Source: Isoetes taiwanensis (lineage: Eukaryota > Streptophyta > Lycopodiopsida > Isoetales > Isoetaceae). Taken from it: DNA of 64,000 nucleotides. The position numbers were made by a program, and so were the translations under genes. Where the stretch lies: contig JAJEKV010000054.1 of NCBI GenBank assembly GCA_021234155.1, positions 3,447,622 through 3,511,621 on the forward strand. Direction: 5' to 3'. Positions within the stretch are counted from its first letter, which is position 1; each line of letters begins with the position of its first letter. Under the pieces are notes generated by a model, which ran no database searches, was not told the origin of the DNA, and saw only the letters and a program-made list of their open reading frames with translations. Below, in pieces: positions 45,800 through 55,700 of the stretch.

Positions 45800-47303
45800 G
45801 CTGGTGATCCCAGAGGACGGGATCACGTGTGGTGATCCCCACCTCTGGGATCACCAGCAGGCGGACGGATTTATTTTTTATTTTTTTTACCTATAAGGTG
45901 CAATGGTTCTAAGGTTATCAATTTATTCCCGTCCACGATCTGGTGATCCCGGAGGACGGGATCACGTGTGGTGATCCCCACCTCCGGGATCACCAGCAGG
46001 CGGACAGATTTATTTTTTATTTTTTTGCCCCCCATAAGGTGCAATGGTTCTAAGGTTATCAATTTATTCCCGTCCGCGATCTGGTGATCCTGGAGGAGGG
46101 GATCACGTGTGGTGATCCCCACCTCCGGGATCACCAGCCAACGGACGGATTCTTTTTTAATATTTTTTTCCTCTGAGGTAATATGGTTCTACGGTTATCT
46201 ATTTATTCCCGTCTGCGATCTGGTGATCCCGGAGGACGGGATCACGTGTGGTGATCCCCACCTCCGGGATCACCAGCAGGCGGACGGATTTATTTTTTAT
46301 TTTTTTGCCCATAAGGTGCAATGGTTCTAAGGTTATCAATGACGGGATCACGTGTGGTGATCCCGGAGGACGGGATCACGTGTGGTGATCCCCACCTCCG
46401 GGATCACCAGCAGGCGGACAGATTTATTTTTTATTTTTTTGCCCATAAGGTGCAATGGTTCTAAGGTTATCAATTTATTTCCATCCGCGATCTGGTGATC
46501 CAGGAGGACGGGATCACGTGTGGTGATCCCCACCTCCGGGATCACCCAATGGCGCGACGGTTTATTTTTATTTTTTGCCCATAAGGTGCAATGGTTCTAC
46601 AGTTATTAATTTATTCCCGTTCGCGATCTGGTGATCCCGGAGGATGGGATCACGTGTGGTGATCCCCACCTCCGGGATCACCAGCAGGCGGACGGATTTA
46701 TTTTTTATTTTTTTGCCCATAAGGTGCAATGGTTCTAAGGTTATCAATTTATTCCCGTCCTCAATCTGGTGATCCCGGAACAAGCAGTCACGTGTGGTGA
46801 TCCCCACCTCCGGGATCACCAGCCAACGGACGGATTTTTTTTTTAATATTTTTTTCTTCTAAGGTAATATGGTTCTAAGGTTATCAATTTATTCCCGTCC
46901 GCGATCTGGTGATCCCAGAGGACGGAATCACGTGTGGTGATCCCCACCTCCGGGATCACCAGCAGGCGGACGGATTTATTTTTTATTTTTTTGCCCATAA
47001 GGTGCAATGGTTCTAAGGTTATCAATTTATTCCGTCGCGATCACGGTGATCACGGAGGGGCGGGATCACGTGTGGTGATCCCCACCTCCGGGATCACCAG
47101 CAGGCGGACGGATTTATTTTTTTATTTTTTTGCCTATAAGGTGCAATGGTTCTAAGGTTATCAATTTATTCTCGTCCGCGATCTGGTGATCCCAGAGGAT
47201 GGGATCACGTGTGGTGATTCCCACCTCCGGGATCACCAGCAGGCGGACGGATTTATTTTTTATTTTTTTGCCCATAAGGTGCAATGGTTCTAAGGTTATC
47301 AAT
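45800..47303 (-). repeat. 138-bp hairpin repeat array, inverted right part (~11 units)
   Basis: Reverse-complement orientation relative to 42090-43941. Dyads start near 45801, 45941, 46080, 46222, 46355, 46494, 46628, 46766, 46905, 47046 and 47184. One unit (46355) is shortened. Both subtypes seen on the left occur here, including the AATATTTTTTTCCTCT form near 46155 and 46850. The array ends at about 47303 in a gag sequence. Several frames across it spell translated repeat (VIPEVGITTRDPVLRDHQ) and are not genes. Confidence 0.93.
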
Positions 47304-47589
47304 TTATTCCCGTCTCTTTAAAACACTTTTCAAATTGTGAGAACTTGCGTCCTTTCTTAAAGCCATAATCCCTGTAGTAATCTTCAAAAATTCTCAGAAA
47401 AGTATTAGCACTCATGCTGGAATCAAAAGTAGGCAATGGAGTAGGCACATTCAATTCAAACTGGTAAGGCAAACTTTGAAGTAATCCAGTTGAAAAACTT
47501 GGGGGGAGAGATCTATCTCTGCAGGGTTCTGAGGTCTCCTGGTCTTCCATTGGTTCTTGCTCTGCTGGAAATTTCTGTTTTGGAGCCAT
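47303..47589 (-). pseudogene. gag: Gag N-terminus of a gypsy-1-family element
   Basis: Minus-strand ATG at 47589 follows a PBS and an LTR, so it is the start of gag: MAPKQKFPAEQEPME, then ELNVPTPLPTF, SANTFLRIFEDYY and YGFKKGRKFSQFEKCFK. It stops being gag where the 138-bp array begins, so it is truncated after about 95 codons. The gag N-terminus missing from gypsy-1 (7540) would correspond to this part, but the two pieces do not overlap enough to compare. Confidence 0.6.
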
Positions 47590-47610
47590 GAGTTCTCAAG
47601 ATCCAGGTAG

Positions 47611-47629
47611 GATCTCGGTAGGACCTCCA
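47611..47629 (-). other. Primer binding site, tRNA-Gln-like
   Basis: On the minus strand TGGAGGTCCTACCGAGATC starts three bases after the LTR end (47633). Its complement ends GGTAGGACCTCCA, compatible with the T-arm and acceptor end of a plant glutamine tRNA including CCA. The assignment to Gln is from general knowledge of tRNA ends, not a search. Confidence 0.6.
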
Positions 47630-47632
47630 AAA

Positions 47633-49497
47633 TGTTGACCCTCAACCTGGCTTCAAAGGTCAACCACAATAAGCCAACTTGAGTCAGTCTATGGAAGACA
47701 AGTATATTGAAAGAACCAAAAACTCAAAGTTTTCTTACCTTTCCCATTTCTAGAAAATGGAACCTTGACTCAAATTGAGGTAGCAGTCGAAAATGAATTG
47801 AATCTTTGGGTCAGATGATTTGGACTGGCACAAAAAAGTTGTAGGAAGATAAATTTGAAGTCCCTGACCAAGTCAGATCATTATCCTGAGAGATATTCAA
47901 GCTTAAAGTGGAGTCAAAAATTGGTCAATGGCAATCAAACTATAAAACAGTGATCAAGAAAATGGAACTAGAGTTTCTGACCACTTTTTGGGAATTTCCA
48001 AAGCCAATATATCACAAGGCTATTCTGGAGTGTGGGCATGAAGTCAGATTTTCATTTGAATACTCATAAGTATTTTTTGCATTAGGATTTTGCAAAATAC
48101 AGTCAAGAACAGTCAAAACAGAATGCAATTTTTTCTAAGTCGAGTTGTAGATGGAATTTTTTGTTTTTTTCAAAACATATGGGTCTCAGATGTCTCAGGG
48201 ATGGATGGCAACTGGACCAAAAGCAATTAAGAACATAGGGGAATTTTTTGCAGCATTTTTTGAAAGACAAAATTGTCAAAAATTATATCAGAGAGAATTT
48301 CTTCAACTTAGCATCAAATTTTCATTGATATGGAGGTAAATCAATCATAATAATAATGAATAATGGTACTTCAGTACTTCAAATGCAAGAAAATATCAAC
48401 TTCAGGTCATCAAATAATTTTAAGAGATAATTTCAACCAAATCTCTTTGGATCTGATCGGGGAGTACTCAGAGTCTTCACAAATCCTTCAAGTCCTCCTT
48501 AGCAATGATCCTTTGTAAGGTTTGAGCTTCTTCTCGCCAAAAACACTGTGTATGTTTATTTACGATATATAGGTTTGATTTTGAAATTCCGGGATTCTGA
48601 GACCATGATCTTGGGCTTAATGTGTTGCTTAGATGAAGGAATCCAAAAATAGTTAAGTTCTGAGCTTAAGGATCTAATTCGTGAGATATAAGCTGATTTC
48701 CAAGTTTTAGGGTTGAAGACCAGTATTTTTTCGGCAAACTTAGCGATCTGGTTCGCGTATTTTAAAGGCATATATACGAATATGCCCGTATTTTGGTCTT
48801 TTAGGAATTTCGGCCAAGGTCTTTTAGGGATAATAAAATTCTATTATGGAAATCTAGCAAATTCGGGACCATGGAGGAGTATAGCCATGTGATCCTTCAA
48901 GTTTGGGGCTAGTTTGGGGCTATAATGAGTGGCACGAATACCTAGGCAATGGTCACCATGGGGTAAGAAGGAGAAAACAAATGGTGGTCAAGAGGGTAAA
49001 AGAGTATGGAAAAAATAGAATAATGGGAGCTCAAAAAGATGTGTATGGGTGATGATGGTAATATTATGAAAGGAGGGGAAAATGTAGGTAGAGAAAATAT
49101 TTGAGATGAACAATTTGGCAAATATGGTAGAAGGCAAGCTCAATGGTCAAATAAAGGCAGGGAAATGAGGCCTGAGTATAGAAGTAGAAAAGAAAAAAGG
49201 GAATCTAGGGTTTGGTGCCATGGGTACAGGAATCTTCCAAACTTCAAAAGAGGTCTTCCAAACTTCATAACCCAGATTCTTCTAGAGTATATTCTTGACT
49301 AAGCATTTGACTCCAAATGAAATACCGCTTGTGACTTTCAACTTGAGCTCTTGTTGACCTGAAGAATGAACATTCTTTGACCTCCATATCAATATTGAAT
49401 ACCAAGATCTTTCAAACTTTGAACTAGTCTTTCAAGATGAATTGACCTAGTTTGAATGCATAGATCACAATTAGCATGTTGCCCTTTGGGGGCAACA
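47633..49497 (-). repeat. Inverted 5' LTR of the gypsy-1 family (1,865 bp)
   Basis: Reverse complement of 13550-16032: begins TGTTGCCCCCAAAGGGCAAC at 49497 and ends GGGTCAACA at 47633, followed by PBS and gag, so it is a 5' LTR. It is about 0.6 kb shorter than the plus-strand copies because the LINE part corresponding to about 14995-15557 is missing. Point differences from the other two copies are numerous, so it is an older or separate insertion. Confidence 0.88.
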
Positions 49498-50440
49498 ATA
49501 CCTTCCTATCAAATTATATACTTTCAAACCTTGATGTAAGATTTCCTTCCACCTCAGCTCAGGTATGTCTTTATACTTTTAGGTTCCACTGTCATGTCTG
49601 CCAGAGCTACTCCCTACCACCAAGGATATGGCTATTCCAATCAACATTTGCAATGTGAACAAGATCTATATCCTATTATACATCCAACATAGCTCAAGTT
49701 ATTTCTCAATCTATCTTGACCAAATTTTTAACATCATTCTCTATTTACTCAATCCTTTGACCAAATCTGTGTGTTCTGAAAAGCACTTACTTTTGCCCTT
49801 GACAATTATGAGAACCTTTCAAAACCTCCAAATCCTACTTCAGCTATAACCTTGGATAGACACATGCACAAAAGATTGCTTACAAGAACATGCACAAAAC
49901 TTTTATCTCCAACTAGAGTCATTGTATAGGATAATGGCATTTTCTTCTATGTCAATACCATAACTATCTATATAAGATTTCCAAACTAGCCATCTTGACC
50001 AGTTGAACCATCAAATGCAATCCAGGCAAACTTAACCTCGACTTGTATCTTATTTTAGCTGCATTGTTGTCACTGTGAACTTAGATAATAATCTGTCTCA
50101 AGTTGACTCAACAACAAGAGGTGAGGATATATTAACACCTCATACTTAAAGATCTAGAAGCATCAACCCACTATTAGCAAGCCACTTAATATCTCCTTAA
50201 TGTAGAAATAATTAACCCGGTATGATAAGGAAAGCTCACCTTCATATATAATGAAATTCCACTTTGACATTCTTTCGCACTTTATTCCAAAATACATTTG
50301 CCAATAGGGTCTATCACTTGATCATCTACCAATTGTAGAGAAAATAAGCAAATGTAAAAACCATATTTTCACATCATCCAGCCTCACTGTTCATGCGCCA
50401 TATGAAGACGTTTCTATTAGCGCCCTTCTTATTTTATTAT
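49498..50440. other. AT-rich stretch, no gene recognised
   Basis: Flank of the inverted LTR. Frames at 49476-49849 show no domain. Nothing else recognisable. Confidence 0.4.
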
Positions 50441-50850
50441 AATGGATCCATGGGAGACTGCTCGAGTGGACCTTGGCGTCGTGTTCCCGAGACACCGGCA
50501 TAAATGGGTAGAAACGACTACTCATAAATGTCTAAACGGTTTTGCCCAGTTGGTTAAGGGCATGTCGGTTAGGAATGTTACATTTGATATTAGAGCAGGG
50601 CTCGAGTTCGAGTCTCCATGGGGGGCAAGTATGACCCAGAATACCGTTGGACGGTAGGTCATGACTTGGTCTTGGACACCATGGGATGCTCGAGGACGAG
50701 CATAATTCTAGTAGGAGCGATTATAACGGACCTATGGGAGACCGCTCGAGTGAATCTTGGTGTCTTATTCTTGAGACATCGACATAAATGGGTACTCATA
50801 AACGTCTAGACGGTTAGGGATAGTTGATTAAGGGCATGGTTAGGAACGTT
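50440..50850 (+). repeat. tRNA-derived SINE-like sequence with partial second copy
   Basis: 50541-50615 has an A-box-like AGTTGGTTAAGGGC (50549-50562) and a B-box-like GAGTTCGAGTCT (50604-50615), the internal RNA polymerase III promoter arrangement of tRNA-derived SINEs; it resembles the plant Au-type head. The preceding segment (TGGGAGACTGCTCGAGTGGACC at 50449) recurs at 50738 with an incomplete A-box copy (GTTGATTAAGGGC) at about 50823, so the region is a roughly 290-bp partial tandem duplication. No poly(A)/T tail is evident. Confidence 0.5.
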
Positions 50851-50862
50851 ACAGTAGTGCAG

Positions 50863-51330
50863 TTATCAGAAAGACGGGAAACAAAGCTATGCAATTTAAC
50901 AAAATCCCTGGTAGAAAAGTACTTCTCAATTGGTGGTTTACAGAAAGCTACGTTATGCGTCCAAAAATTGAATTCTCTTATTTATCATTCGCAGTTTGTT
51001 CAACGGGCTGTCTTAATGGCTTTTGATAAGAAAGACATGGAAAGGCATCTTGTTTCTAGGTTTCTTATACATTTACATTCAAATGCTACTATTTCCAAAG
51101 AAAGCTTAATTTCAGGGCTCTTAAAAATGGCTAGGCAATTGGATGAGTTAGCCATGGATGCGCCAAACTCATGAGCAAATGAGAAAGCTTATTGCGAGCC
51201 TCGTTTTAGATGGTGCTATAGACTTTGAAGTTCTATTCCAGATTGTTAAGGTGATTGATTTTTTCTTCCAGGGTGATGTTGCTGCATGTGCCGCTAAGAT
51301 CTATAGATTCAAGCGATAGCTTGTCTTGAA
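50863..51330 (+). pseudogene. MA3-domain fragment, eIF4G-like
   Basis: From a possible acceptor (GTAGTGCAG, ending 50862) one frame reads an MA3 domain, the helical repeat that binds eIF4A in eIF4G and PDCD4-type proteins: LTKSLVEKYFSIGGLQKATL, CVQKLNSLIYHSQFVQRAVL, KKDMERHLVSRFLIHLHS, ISKESLISGLLKMARQLDEL and AMDAP. After a stop at 51172 another frame continues the same domain (MRKLIASLVLDGAIDFEVLF, about 51178-51240). The LVLDGAIDF string favours eIF4G/eIF(iso)4G. No other eIF4G domain is present, so this is one or two exons, frameshifted. Confidence 0.65.
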
Positions 51331-51633
51331 ACCATGGACTATATTCCTAAAAGAATTGAATGGGTTGTTATAAAAAAACATAGATTTAAGATTAAAAAAA
51401 ATTACGTTAGCTCACCAGTTATATTGGTCAAAGTAGTCTTATTAGAGCATTAAGGTATTTTAATAGAGGTTCGAGTCCCTGTATTTCATATTCTAAAACC
51501 TTGGGCAAAGCCGTATAGAGGCTCGATATTAATTCAAAACCTTAGGCGACCTCGTATTTCATACTTCAAAATTATAGGAGCCCCAATCATAAATGACCAT
51601 AGGGGAAACGAGAGGTGCCAGAGGCTCCAATAT

Positions 51634-52038
51634 ATGGTCTGGGCCGTAAGATCAACGGATCCGACGACTATGGTAGTCCAGGGTGCACCTCGTTCCTTTC
51701 AGGCGGTTGACTTGACATTAGATCCTAACTTTGCCCAACAACTAAAGGCCTTGTGTCCGCTCAATCCCGACCCAAATGCATTGATAGATATGGATATTAC
51801 GCCTGCCACATTTGATATTTCCTACTACGGTGGGGTTTTGAGACAACGCAGTCTCTTCAGCTCTGATGCAACCTTGCTCTCTAGCCCTTTTACCGCACAT
51901 TCTGTTGAAAGAAATGCTGCAGACCGAGATCTGTTCTTTCATAAATTTGCTGATGCCATGATCAGAATGAGTGAGATTGAAGTTAAAACAGGGCCTCACG
52001 GAGAGATTCGGGCAAATTGCCATGTAATCAATGGCTAA
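51634..52038 (+). pseudogene. Class III peroxidase, C-terminal exon fragment
   Basis: One open frame of 134 codons. From about residue 24 it matches the last exon of plant secretory class III peroxidases (heme enzymes that oxidise phenolics in the cell wall): LDPNFAQQLKALCP, PNALIDMDITPATFDISYY (normally D..TP..FDN.YY), ADRDLFFHKFADAMIRMSEI, then KTGPHGEIRANCHVING and a TAA. The two C-terminal-half Cys (ALCP and RANCHV) are kept. The heme-binding proximal His domain and the N-terminal half are absent. A poly(A) signal-like AATAAAG follows at about 52051. Fragment of a gene, not an enzyme. Confidence 0.85.
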
Positions 52039-52189
52039 CTTTTGTGGGTTAATAAAGACTATCACTTTAAAGAATTAAATGTATACATGTTCACTAGTGT
52101 ACTTCCTAGCAGAAGAAATACAGGCCTCCTCACCCAAGTTGCTAAAAAAAATGGAGACGAAAAAATAGCGCGTTTCCAACATCGAGACT

Positions 52190-52690
52190 AAGGAGGTTGG
52201 GGCTCCTGAAGGATCCGCCCTTTTGGTGTGTTAGTTATCATTAGAGGTGCTAGTACATAACAATTGGTATCAGAGCCAAGGTTCGATTCCTCAAGGCAAC
52301 AATGGTGTGTTCCATATGCTTCAAGGCAAGCAGGGGCAAGCATTTCGAGGAAGGGGAGGAATTGATATGGTCTATGCAGTATGGGATAAAGCTTGGAAAG
52401 GTTGGGCCATTAGATAACGATTTATTTGAAGGATCCCCTTTTTGGTGTGTTGGTTATTACTAGAGGTGCTAGTTATAACATTTAGTATAAGAGCCAAGGT
52501 TCAATTTCGCGTGGTAATATTGGTGTGTTCCACATGCTTGAGGGCAAGCATCTCAAGGAAGGGGAGGAATCGATATGGTTTGTGGGATATGAGATAAAGC
52601 CTCAAGGAGGTTGGGGCTCATGAAGGATCCGCCCTTTTACGGAGTTGGTTAAGGCTACTGAGGGTAGTGCTTAACATTGAAAACAACCTT
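52190..52690 (+). repeat. Tandem LTR/PBS fragments, tRNA-Met-type PBS
   Basis: A roughly 200-220 bp unit starting GAAGGATCCGCCCTTTT occurs at 52208, 52428 and 52622 (last partial). Unit 1 contains CATAACAATTGGTATCAGAG at about 52255-52274: an LTR-like CA end followed by TGGTATCAGAGC, the standard PBS for initiator tRNA-Met used by many plant LTR retrotransposons. Unit 2 has a decayed version (TTTAGTATAAGAGCC). No pol follows, so these are leftovers of a small LTR element or its leader. Confidence 0.6.
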
Positions 52691-53639
52691 TGCCTAGCAC
52701 ACTCTGAAAGGCAGTAAGATAGGACACGGCTTGCTGATCTCGGGACCAGTCTAGCCGACCAGGATTGCTACCATAGCTCGAGATTGGCAACATTTTGAGC
52801 AGGAGACTAGGAGAATCATATCCCTACTCTGCAAGAAAGTTGAGAAGAAGGCAGCCACACTCCAAAAACATTATAGGGAGCTAGAAAGTTACATTGTCAG
52901 TACTTCTAGACCTTCAAGATCCTACAGGACATTGATCTGTGCTTGATATTTTCTTCCCCTTAAAAAAGAGAGTCTGAGACCATAAGCGCCTAAGCAATCA
53001 AAGCAAGGTCATCATCTTAGCTTCCTTGCGCTCTTGGTTTGCATAGACTTATGTCCAGTTTTGAGGTATAGTTAATGAGGCCACAATTTACATCCATCAG
53101 TGCGAGCTACTTATCAACATCTGGAAACAGGCGTCTGTCAGGGAGTTGTCAATGGGTTATGATTTTTTGGGAGCTTCGGTCCCTAATTAGCGGGCAATGA
53201 AAAACTGGAAGGCCTGGCTTCACTGACCTAACTGCGAGCAGACTGCACAAACTGGTCGGATTTGCACAAGGATGATTGCAGCGACTGGAACAGGTTGGAT
53301 TTGCATAAGTATAAGCCAAGGGGAGACTAGAAATTAAAGCGGTAGAATTGGATTGGAGATGTTGGTAAGCCATATTGAATGGAGATGTGCAAGATTGTTT
53401 TGAGTTGCACGTTTCAACGGATGCTTAGGCTTCCCAAGATGCCGCTCGAAACTTACAGTCAGAATAGGTGAGAAAATGAAGGATTGATCTTTGTGTGTTT
53501 CCTAAAACTTCTGTCGGATATGCTCGTTTCAGCTGCTTCCCGACTTGCAAACAGATCAATCTGTCAAAAATGTACTGAGCTCGATTTACCAATCTGTTTG
53601 GCCTTCTGGTTCCAGCCCAATGACTCCCGTTCCTACTTT
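52691..53639. other. No gene recognised
   Basis: About 0.95 kb. Frames at 53149-53373 (minus) and 53484-53699 (plus) have no domain and the latter runs into the CACTA end. Nothing else seen. Confidence 0.4.
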
Positions 53640-53659
53640 TTTCACTACAAAATTAAAGC

Positions 53660-54040
53660 CCTGTTACGACGTCTATTACGACGTCCAGACGTCGTTTAGA
53701 CGTCGATGATCGACGATCAAAGCGTCGATAAGCGACGTCTATTTCGGCGTCGGCGTCGATAAGCGACCTTTATCGCGTCGCTATCTGGCGTCGCAACCGC
53801 TGGCGTCTTAAAGCGGCGGCGTGGCGTCGTTCAACGGCGCGCGATACACGCGCGCGCAGCGGCGGGAGGCGGCGTGATGGCGTCGGCGAAGCGGAGTTCT
53901 TCGGCGTGGCGACCCGCGTGTTTGGCGTCGTTTAACGGCGTCCATTACGCGTGGCGACCAGCCGGCCGTATTGTGGCGTTGCCGGGCCGTTGTCGGCGTG
54001 GCTGCGTAAACGCCGTCGTTTAACGACGTTGCTTACGTGT
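53660..54040. repeat. Left subterminal repeats of the CACTA element
   Basis: CpG-dense stretch of GACGTC, GTCGTTTAACGGCG and GCGTCG motifs in both orientations, the expected transposase-binding arrays of CACTA elements. A related motif pair (GGTCGTCGTTTGTAGCGGCG and ACGACGACC) occurs again at 55241-55285. Confidence 0.8.
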
Positions 54041-55700
54041 ATTAAAAAAAAAATTTTAATTTTCTTTTTTTTTTTTTATAAATTGAAAAAAATAATAATA
54101 ATACATTTATTATGAATGAAGTTAATACATTTAATTTAAAGCCTATAAAATGAATTTAACCAATAAAGAAATATAAGATTTTAACGTCATTAAATGATGT
54201 CGCTTAAATATATTAAAAAAATACAAAAATAAATGAAGCCCCAATTTTTTTAGCTAAATACATTAATCAATAAATTAAGCTAAATACATTAATCAATACA
54301 TTAAGCATATTGAAAATTAAATGCTTACCTGGTATAAGGTGGCAAAGTTGTTTTGCACAAACAACGCATTTGCTAGGAGTGTACATGCAAAACAATAAAT
54401 TCAATGATTAGTAAAATATTAGTATAAATAAACAACTTAAAAGGAAAAAAAAAATATGGAAAATCAATGGGGAGGGTGGTTTCAATGGCGTCCCCTTCTT
54501 GGATAACAATTTAACCTAAATAAACCATTAGTATTTTCTTAGCGTATTTAAAAAATTAAATCCTTACCTGGAAGAGGTGCCAACTTGTTTTGCAAGAAGA
54601 ACACATTTTGCTAGGAGTGTACATGCAAAACAAAAATTCAATGATTAGAAAGAAATAGTATAAAACAACTAATAAGGAAAAATTTTGGAAAGAAGAAGGG
54701 GTCTGCCTCTTTTAACGACGTCTTCTTAGATGGGAAAAAAATTAGAAGAAGAATGGAAGAATTCAAGAAGAAAAGGCTAATAAGAAGAGGAGGAACCGAA
54801 AATGGGGAGGAAGAATCTGAGAAGAAGATGAAGCGCAAGAGGAGGATTAAGAGTAAGAATTTGAATAAGAGGAGGAAGAAGTAGTATAAGAGGAGGAAGA
54901 ATCGAAGAAGAAGATGACAAAGGGAATGGAAGAATATGTATGGAAGAAGGATGCAAGAATGGAAGAAGAAGAATGAAGGTTGAAGGAAGAACAAACAACA
55001 AATACAAAAAGCCCTAAATCTACCCAAAAAACAAGTTTAGATTCAAAAACGAGTTGGTTGAAAAACCCGTTTTTTATTTTGCACATACCTTATGAAGCTT
55101 GTCTTACACTTAGAATAGACCCCAAAGTAGATCCGGCGAAAATCGCCTCAAAAAGCGCTCCTCCATAAGCTTTGCTTGCTTTCGAAAATAAAAGCGGTGG
55201 ATTGATTGATTCTTGCTTTGTTTTTCAATTTAAATCCGCAGGTCGTCGTTTGTAGCGGCGTTTTTTTTACGACGACCAAAAAAAAAAAAAAAAAAAAATT
55301 TAAATAGTATAGAATGAATGTAAAATTTATAAATGGGTTTATTTAAGCGGATAGGAATTTATTTGACTTGCTACACCCGTTAAAGTTATGAAATATACCA
55401 CCATGAAAATGTTCAATGTTTTTGTGGTACATCCGTTGAGCTATGAGGTATATAATACGATGATGATAACTAGTAATACCTTACACCTTTCGATAACTAA
55501 TACCTTACCAACATGCAAAGATGTAGTTTATCTTAAAATTTTATTTTGTTAGATTTAAAAAGGTTAGGTTTCCACCAATAGTATATGTAGCTACGTGTTC
55601 GCTTGTTATGACGACATATATATATATATTTTTAATTTTGTCCCCTGCTATGAGAACTAATACCCTACCAACATGCGAAGATGTAGTTTATCTCAACATG
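54041..55700. other. AT-rich interior of the CACTA element
   Basis: AT-rich with a purine-only tract (54700-54980, GAAGAAG-type) that reads as Phe/Leu/Ser-rich frames on the minus strand and is not coding. A ~120-bp segment (GTTGTTTTGCACAAACAACG...GGAGTGTACATGCAAAACAA) occurs twice, at about 54348 and 54581. Poly(A) run at 55279-55300. Confidence 0.6.

Larger units (their letters stand above)
38521..47303 (+). mobile_element. MULE-like composite with Ulp1 protease and transposase
   Basis: Contains, all on the plus strand, a CCTCCGGGATC-rich 5' region, an Ulp1-like protease gene, direct arrays of a 138-bp repeat, the C-terminal half of a MULE transposase, and an inverted array of the same 138-bp repeat ending at about 47303 inside a gypsy-1-family gag. 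MULEs that carry an Ulp1-like protease besides the transposase are known from plants (the Kaonashi/KI-MULE type), which supports treating these genes as one family. The outer ends (38521 and 47303) do not match as simple terminal inverted repeats and I see no 9-bp target duplication. The boundaries are my inference; it may be two nested elements. Confidence 0.55.

Noticed and set aside
45871-47302. Repeated frames spelling VIPEVGITTRDP
   Set aside because: They are translations of the hairpin repeat, change only with its copies, and contain no protein family signal.
45800-47303. CRISPR-like array of regularly spaced palindromic repeats
   Set aside because: The 138-bp units are repeated in full including the spacers, occur in inverted blocks and lie in plant transposon sequence; there are no unique spacers or cas genes.
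38521-47303. Simple terminal inverted repeats and a 9-bp target duplication for the whole MULE composite
   Set aside because: The sequence at 38521 and the reverse complement at 47303 do not match, and I see no identical flanking 8-10-mers, so the ends stay tentative.
51634-52038. Intact peroxidase gene
   Set aside because: Only the last exon is present; the distal and proximal heme-pocket regions are not found upstream.
52262-52290. tRNA-Met gene
   Set aside because: Only the 3' acceptor/T-arm complement (TGGTATCAGAGC) is present, directly after an LTR-like CA end; it is a primer binding site, not a tRNA gene.
54638-55086. Hydrophobic Phe/Leu/Ser-rich membrane protein on the minus strand
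   Set aside because: Three overlapping frames all read Phe/Leu/Ser because the plus strand is a purine-only tract; low-complexity, no start context or homology.
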